64,000 nucleotides of DNA from Jaltomata sinuosa (Eukaryota > Streptophyta > Magnoliopsida > Solanales > Solanaceae). The stretch covers positions 310,001 through 374,000 of the forward strand of contig QJPP01002945.1 in assembly GCA_003996215.1 (NCBI GenBank), in the 5' to 3' direction. Positions 57,980 to 64,000 of this stretch are shown here, one piece after another. The stretch's first letter is position 1. Every line of letters starts with the position of its first letter. The position numbers and the translations under genes were made by a program. The notes beneath the pieces are model-generated. The model did no database searches. It was given only the letters and a program-made list of their open reading frames with translations, and had not been told where the DNA came from.

Positions 57980-58870
57980 AATGTGAAGCTCTTGACTGTC
58001 AATTGTTACTAGTCTTAAAGTGTAAACCAAGTATCATAGTATGCATTAATAATTTGTTGTATGGGACAACATCATACTTTTTGTATACTCGCATAATGCT
58101 TTCTCGAAATGACAATTTCTATCTTCTCCATTCTGCTTTTGTGACATGAAAGAGATAATCTTTATCTGTTTTGGTATCTTATTACCTACTAGTATGTGAT
58201 TAATAAATTCTTATTGTACCTTTAGCATTGTTCTTAGGAATGTATTGTATTACTCATCAAACAATTGGTGTAGGTGTACAATATAACCAGAAGAGACCGT
58301 GAAGTGCAAGCTTCATTATCTATATATTTATCCACAATGCATACACATAGTTATAATTTTATTTCAACTATTTTGTTGAAAGAATTATCAATGATGGTGC
58401 AGGTTGCAGGCTGCAAGAAGCATCCTTTATTCTGCTCCAAGTAGGATGAGGTCCAAAGTAAAAGCTACATTTTGTTTCTAAGAGACTTCCACTTCACTTT
58501 GGCAATGTGCAGATCAACTTGGAGCATTCTTAACTATTGTTTTATCTCAATATCTTCACACTAAAGCAAAGCCTGAAGAATGTCATTGAGAATTATTTAA
58601 GTAAATAGAAAATGATTGTATTCTTTAGAGTTTATTTCTAGTACGCACTTCATAGCAATTTGGTTTATTAGTTGATGTAGTATATTAAATGTATTTATTT
58701 TTCAAAGTTCATTACAAGTGTATATATTTGAGAAATATTTTATTATTTATTAATTAACACAAATTTTAGATCTTCATACTAAGGTAGTAATATCAAAATA
58801 TATGATAATATAGTTTGATAATAACAGTTCTTACAAAATATATGCAGGAAATATTATTTTTGAATGATAA
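57980..58870 (+). other. CACTA right interior without recognisable gene
   Basis: AT-rich and non-coding. GATGGTGCAG|GTTGCAGGCTGCAAG near 58393 could be a 3' splice site followed by a short last exon, as in a CACTA gene 3' end, but no protein motif supports it. Confidence 0.45.
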
Positions 58871-59245
58871 ATTTGTAACCTATATATACATCTAAGGCAA
58901 CGCTTTACAACTGTTGTCATAGAGGAGGGTAAAAATGTACGCTTCAAAATTGTGGCCAATAAGGAAGAAAAGGCCACGCTTGAAAATGTTGTTGTATGAA
59001 ATAAAAGTGTTGCTAATGAAATGCTACAAAACATGGCCTTTGTACCTCATCGGCCACAGTTTTTAAGCGTAGCTGCTATAGCAGCACTTGAAAAGTGTGG
59101 CCTAAAGTCAAGGGTTATACATCTTTAGGCCACCCCCGAAAAAGCGTTGCCTAAAGTCAAAAAGCGTAGCCTTTGATCAAAGGTCACACTTTTTGTTAGT
59201 TTAGGCCACACATTACGGGGGTGACAAGCCTAAAATATTGTAGTG
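58871..59245 (-). repeat. CACTA right terminal and subterminal repeats
   Basis: Words such as GGCAACGCTTTACAAC, AAGTGTGGCCTAAAGTC, AAGCGTTGCCTAAAGTC and AAGCGTAGCCTTTGATC recur in both orientations and end in GCCTAAAATATTGTAGTG. The array is denser than at the left end. Confidence 0.87.
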
Positions 59246-59506
59246 CCATTATTCCAATCACCCATTCTTTAGATTATGAGGTAACACTACTCAATTATTT
59301 TTCCTTCATTATTTCCTTCTTTTGAACATTTTCAATCACTTCTTAAGATAAACATTTGGTGCTACCTCACAATTGAAGCTCAATTCCTCCTTCTACCAAC
59401 AATAATGCAGACACTCCCAAACTTAGGATTTTGCATACATAAAATTCTATTTTTTCATTCATATTCCCTCCAAACTCAGGCTTTTAGGCTACACTTTTAT
59501 TACTAG
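59246..59506 (-). other. outer gypsy-like element interior (continues from 26140)
   Basis: Non-coding. Joining 26140 to 59249 restores a continuous sequence once the CCA duplication is removed. CACTCCCAAACTTAGG near 59415 parallels CACCCTCAACTTAGG at 35513 in the gag-only element, so both families share this interior layout. Confidence 0.55.
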
Positions 59507-61721
59507 TGTAACGACCTATTCTATCATAGAGGTAAACCATTCGTACAAAGTATCGGGTTAGAAAACTTCTGAGTTTAGGAGTTGAAAAATTTGGGCTACG
59601 CTAGTCTCGAATGAATTCTGAGAGAGGTATAGTCTAGGGCAATCTAGGTGAAAATTGGGTAATATATCTTATGTGGAGCTAGTTTTTACATTTTCTAAGA
59701 CATTAAAGAATCCAGGGGACTTTTTGAAAGTGAATTTGGGTGAGTAAAACTCTCGATATCAAAGTTGACGTGAAAGGGTTGATTCAGAATGTCAGGATTT
59801 GAAGTGTGTTGTAAAATGGGAAACTTTGTGAGAAATTCTGAGATTCTATTTTATATCATATTCTATAGCAGTTGACACTGCGCTACAGTGAGGACTGCTA
59901 TAGTAGAGAAATTCCGGCTATAGCGGAAGTCAAAGTTTGTCAATATCTCCATAGCGGTCGAGTCTGCTACAGTGGGACTGCTATAGCAGTGTATGGACTG
60001 CTATAGCAGAAAAAGTCACAGTTAATTCAGAAACTTCCCCAAAAACTTTCAGAATTTTTCAAGAATGTTTTGGGGAAGGGCATAGGCAAAAGGAGGCAAT
60101 TTTCAGTGATTTTCCATCAAACTCCGTCGAAAAGGTAAGGTTTTGTTACCCACTTCTGTATTTCAATTCTCAGACCTTAAAAACTATAATCTCGGACTTG
60201 GAGGAATGTTTGGATTGACCTAGGATGGTAGAATTTGGTAAAATAGAGAATTCTAGGGTGTAGAATTCTTGGGTTATGGTTATAAAGGATTCTAGGGTGT
60301 AGAATTCTTGGGTTATGATTATTATTCCTTTCTCATGTTTAAAATGTCATTGTTCGCTAAAGGTAACTGTAAAAATGAAGTCTTTAGGTGAATTAATGGT
60401 GGGGAAGCCCTGGGACAGGTGGAATGACCATAGATTGGCCTGGGGTCAGGATTTGAGCATAATTCGGGTAAATTTAGGCCATTGGACTGATTTTGGTATA
60501 TTTTTGTAATCATTGTTAGACCAAGAACAAGCGAATGCTTCAGAAAATGGGAAGGCTCCGGCCTAGTAGAGTTTTCAAGCTATTCGAGATAGTGATGATT
60601 ATTGTATTTCCAAACACAATATGTGTACATGTAACTGTAGCTTAGTAATGTATGTGCCTTGCATGCTTATGGAATGTAATTAGGAATGTTTAAGTATCCG
60701 GGTGTCAATTATGTGAAATGAACTTGCTTGGTTGCTTGTTGGTTTTACAAGTATGAAATTATTCATTTATTTATTGACCATTAGATTTTATATGATATTT
60801 GGTTGGCTAGGGTACCAGGCCTGGTATGGGATACTTATCGGTTAGCTCAGGTACCACACCTAGTACAGGTTCTATACTAGTTGGCTTGGGTACCACGCCT
60901 TGTATGGGTTTATTTATATTGTTGATTGCATTTGTCGACGGTTCCATGAGTGGACTGGGTTGATTGTTTGAACTGTGATTATTTCATATTGGTCCATGAG
61001 AGGCCAGATAATTGTACTTGAAGGTGAGGTTGGTCCTTGTGTAGACCTAGGATTGCATATTTAACACTTACGTGTTATTCTAGGGATCCTTAGTGGGTCT
61101 GGGTTGCTTAAAAAGGGTGCATGCTTACTTGTCATTGTTATTGTTGTAGTGGTTATGGACCTTTTTCATGTAGTGGGTAAGACAGAGAGTTTGAATGATA
61201 TTACCAGCTTGGTTATTTGTGTTTTTATGTACTTTACTCAACTTTGGTTTATTGTCCATATATTGTTTAATGGAGCTGACCGATGATCCTATAAACACTG
61301 TGGTTGTGTACTGATTCTGCACTTTCTTTCCTTTTGTGAGTACAAGACATCTTTCGACGGCTGCTATGCAACCTCAGTTATAGTCCCAGTATTTCCATAT
61401 TTCAAGGGTGAGCTACTTTGTTCGAGCTACGATGAATTTTTCCAGTTTAGTTTCTAGTCCATTTGTTTTGGACTTAAACTCTTGTTTTTGGGGTCGCATT
61501 CCCATTCATTAAATATGGGTAGATGTTTTGGTACCGCGACTTTCAGTTTCTAGGGGTATTTCTACAGGAGCTTATTTTATTAGTATTTTGGCTATGAATG
61601 TTAGTTATATTAATGCAACTGGTTTTGAGCTGTTAGTTTTCACTAAGTGTTGATTGGGTTATTGGTTCGCTCATCCGGAGGTTAAGGGTGGGTGCAACTC
61701 GCGGTGGTTTGGGTCATGACA
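59507..61721 (+). mobile_element. solo LTR, Ty3/gypsy (Tekay-like ends)
   Basis: It begins TGTAACGACCT and ends GGGTCATGACA, 2215 bp, with the 5-bp duplication ACTAG on both sides (59502-59506 and 61722-61726). No internal domain exists, so it is a solo LTR from LTR-LTR recombination. It contains an array of ACTGCTATAGCAGT-type palindromes at 59862-60010 and a GACCGATGATCC block near 61278 that recalls the Tekay LTR. Confidence 0.9.
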
Positions 61722-62107
61722 ACTAGAAATTTGGGAGGAACGGGTGCCAATATAAAGGATTCAAGAAGGTCAAGGTGTGTAACATGGGTGTCGATGAACA
61801 GTTAAAGGCTCAAAGGGGGTTGACTAGGATCAATGTTAACTTTTGGGCAAAGTGACTATTAAAAGAGGGGCTAAGGTCATCTTCCAAGATAAGCAACGTC
61901 TAGGATTTCTACTTGAATCACATTTGGGGTAAGTTCTAGATGACATGCATACACAAGAACAAAGTAGACCTTTCTGCACAAGGCATCACAACACAAGAAG
62001 TTCATAGTTAGTCTAAAAATCAAATGGATTGAATGACTTTTGATAAGCTATTCCGAGTTTTGCACACTCATTTGTGAATCAATCAAGCCAAATGGAGAAT
62101 GTGCAAG
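61722..62107 (-). other. outer gypsy-like element interior (continues)
   Basis: No gene. GATTCAAGAAGGTCAAGG, then GGCTCAAAGGGGG, loosely parallels 35560-35665 in the gag-only element, which supports one interior interrupted by the solo LTR. Confidence 0.5.
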
Positions 62108-62655
62108 TCATGATAAGAGAATGATTTTTAAAAAATTATTTTCCCCCACCCAAGCATACTGATCCTCTTGTGAAGCTAAGCGCCTGGTAAATCCTTTTCC
62201 AGGGCTCACTAGTTCATCCCAGAAGATAGAGTTGATTGCAACCAGTGTAATGTTAATTTCCTTTCCCCACACCAAAATTGATTTTAAACATGGCATCTTG
62301 TCCACTCGACCCTTGTGTTTTAATATGTCTTGCCTAGCCCGATAGAAAGCATAGAATTCTCTCACTATTTTTGGGAAATAAGGACCCGGTACTTGTGTTA
62401 ACACATCCCACACCCGCACATGAAACTGAGTTGCTATATTAGGTAAATGATCCTTGAAAGAGTCCAAATCAAAACAAGCTTCCTCAGTGATTGTCCTCTT
62501 CTCACAAAAAGTGAGGTAATAGGATTCCATTGCCTCGAGGCCAAAGCGTAGTTTTCTATTTCTTGTTCCTCATTTTGCACTGCTACTGAGGGTGTGTCAT
62601 GTGTGGGAGCTCCCAAATGAGCTTTTCCTTTTTCTTTACTCCTAGATGAAGGCAT
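62108..62655 (-). pseudogene. putative plant transposon protein (Transposase_32-like), minus strand
   Basis: The minus strand starts MPSSRSKEKGKAHLGAPTHD at 62655, right after CCTATTGCAG|GGACATG, an acceptor-like site. A frameshift near 62530-62560 moves the reading frame to MESYYLTFCEKRTITEEACF, FDLDSFKDHLPNIATQFHVR, VPGPYFPKIVREFYAFYRAR and GKEINITLVAINSIFWDELV. This pattern is that of the plant-specific transposon protein domain (PF20167-like) found beside retroelements in Solanaceae. Its biochemical role is not known. It stops at 62108 after about 180 codons, shorter than usual. Orientation matches the LTR at 23947-25402, so it may belong to that element. Confidence 0.6.
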
Positions 62656-64000
62656 GTCCCTGCAATAGGTTGAAGTGCCAATGAAAACCAAACAAGAGTT
62701 TTTATTTTGTATTTTTCAAACATAATGAAAGAAAACACTACAAGAAGTTAATGGAAAAACAAAATGAAACTGAACACATAGAGAAAAGAATAGCACCAAG
62801 TTGACTGCTAGCATGTGCCTTTCACATGAATTACATAGGTAGAGACTCCCCGACTCATATGTGATTTTGCACATGCTAGGCAGAAAACTGGTTCAAAGGG
62901 AAATGCATATGTGATAGCCCATGCGTTTCACATGAGCCAACATGCGGCACGCATAGCACATGCTTTCCACTAAACTGGCAGTTTTAACCTCCACCTGCAT
63001 TGCCACTTGCATTTCACAGGTGAAGACTTGCGACACACATGTGGAATGTAGGTGGAAAACAGCGGTTAATTTTCAATTTCCCGCTTTCACTTGCATTGCA
63101 CATGCATTTCATAAGGCAACACATGTGGCAGCCAAGTGCCTAACAGGTAAGAACTCATTTTAACAACACTAAGGCATGGTAAAGCAAATAGTTGACAAAT
63201 ATATAAGTTTAATAGGTACTCTGACTCCCTTAAAAACTTCACAATCATACCAAGACCACAACATCAACAAGTAAAGTATGCTCAACGACTTCCATTAAGA
63301 AGGACGTTACCCCCATCTATCATCGAGAATTTCAAGCCCTACCATTATTCATAAGAAATATATCAAGAAACCACAATAATCACTCTCACTCAACCAAAGC
63401 GCTCACTGAACAAAATATAATCAATAATACTACTCAAGAGCATAATGGAAAGCAATTTCAGCCCAATATAACATTATTTCAATCAAACCCGAGGTAATGA
63501 CAATTTGCCCTTAAGAATGACGTCACCCAATCTATCATAGGACCAAACCATACATTACCAATGAGTGGGTTACTCAGACTTTATACCAAACTCAAAATTT
63601 TAGGCTAAAATTCATCACAACAACATGCATAATCATAAAATCAAGATCTACCAATTTATTCACAAACCATAACAACAATAAGACCCAAAATTGAGTTTCA
63701 AAATAAAATATCAAGTATATTTAGGCATTGGTAGATTTCAAGTAGTATGATTCACTAAAACTACTCCCAAAACCTATCAAAACAATAATTTGACATAAGG
63801 GAGAATACCATAAGTGACGATAATGGAGTGACAAGTGAAAAATTAAAGATTTTGGACCCAACAATGGTGACGCATGATTTTTACTGGAAAAGAAGTGATG
63901 ATGGTGGTGGTTAGCAGTGGTGATGCAGTAGTGAAGCGAGAAAGAGAGTGTGAGGGAGAGTTTTAAAGTTGAGGGAGATTAGGGAGAGAGTTTGGAGGTT
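62656..64000. other. non-coding, upstream of the 62108-62655 ORF
   Basis: No coding frame is credible. 62800-63140 is full of GCACATG, CATATGTG and ACTTGCGACACACATG words, resembling the array in the LTR at 24941-25167. TATATAAG at 63200-63207 lies about 60 bp beyond it on the plus strand. The last 150 bases are purine-rich. The region could be an LTR or leader of an element continuing to the right. Confidence 0.45.

Larger units (their letters stand above)
26141..59245. mobile_element. CACTA (En/Spm-type) DNA transposon enlarged by nested insertions
   Basis: The left end is CACTACAACATTTTAGGCT, and the right end, reverse-complemented, is CACTACAATATTTTAGGCT, so 18 of 19 bases match. The trinucleotide CCA flanks both sides (26138-26140 and 59246-59248), the 3-bp duplication expected for CACTA. 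Subterminal regions at both ends are filled with short words in both orientations (GTGTGGCC, AAGCGTTGCC, CTTTTAAAGTGTG), the usual transposase-binding arrays of this class. I see no intact TNP2-type transposase; after removal of the nested elements about 6.7 kb of CACTA-related DNA remain, including a LINE fragment. Confidence 0.88.

Noticed and set aside
60315..61322. ORFs inside the solo LTR
   Set aside because: They are short, occur on both strands, have no motifs and lie in an LTR.
1..64000. Endogenous pararetrovirus or other viral insertion
   Set aside because: All RT domains are accompanied by integrase and LTRs of Ty1/copia or Ty3/gypsy type; no movement-protein or coat-protein motif was seen.

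Overview
The window is repeat-dense plant DNA from the pericentromeric or intergenic part of a genome, almost certainly from the nightshade family (Solanaceae). The evidence is two TS-type SINE remnants, long-LTR Tekay/Del chromoviruses, a Sirevirus-like copia element, and LTR elements primed by tRNA-Asp or tRNA-iMet. I see no intact host gene, rRNA, tRNA gene or CRISPR. Nearly all coding capacity belongs to transposable elements, most of it broken by stops and frameshifts. An assembly gap occupies 1915-2556.

Left part (1-22.7 kb). A Tekay element, cut by the window edge, runs from 1 to 7629 (gag, protease, RT, integrase, chromodomain, 3' LTR). An unassigned stretch with LTR-like hairpins follows, then a TS SINE fragment, a gene-free AT-rich interval and a second TS SINE flanked by a 10-bp target duplication. 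A 5'-truncated Tekay copy (10870-16717) abuts a minus-strand copia/Sirevirus-like element (16718-22688) that keeps its 5' LTR but only 12 bp of its 3' LTR.

Right part (22.7-64 kb) is a nested stack. The outermost layer is a minus-strand, tRNA-Asp-type gypsy-like element: LTR at 23947-25402, non-coding interior, and possibly the transposon-protein ORF at 62108-62691. A CACTA DNA transposon about 33 kb long (26141-59245), with matching terminal inverted repeats and a CCA target duplication, sits inside it. The CACTA was enlarged by a full-length Tekay copy (28072-46478), a LINE fragment (46479-47235) and another Ty3/gypsy element (49964-57979). The Tekay copy is itself interrupted by a minus-strand, non-autonomous LTR element (33474-40139) that carries only gag and protease. 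A solo LTR with a perfect 5-bp duplication (59507-61721) sits in the outermost layer.

The elements act on one another only as insertion targets; nothing suggests a working gene cluster. The most interesting signals are structural. Dense arrays of short palindromic words sit just upstream of the TATA box in several unrelated LTR families. A repeated module of polypurine tract plus hairpin occurs in the gag-only element. A hairpin block is shared near the LTR ends of different families. Stop codons are strongly biased toward CAG to TAG, as expected from decay of methylated DNA.
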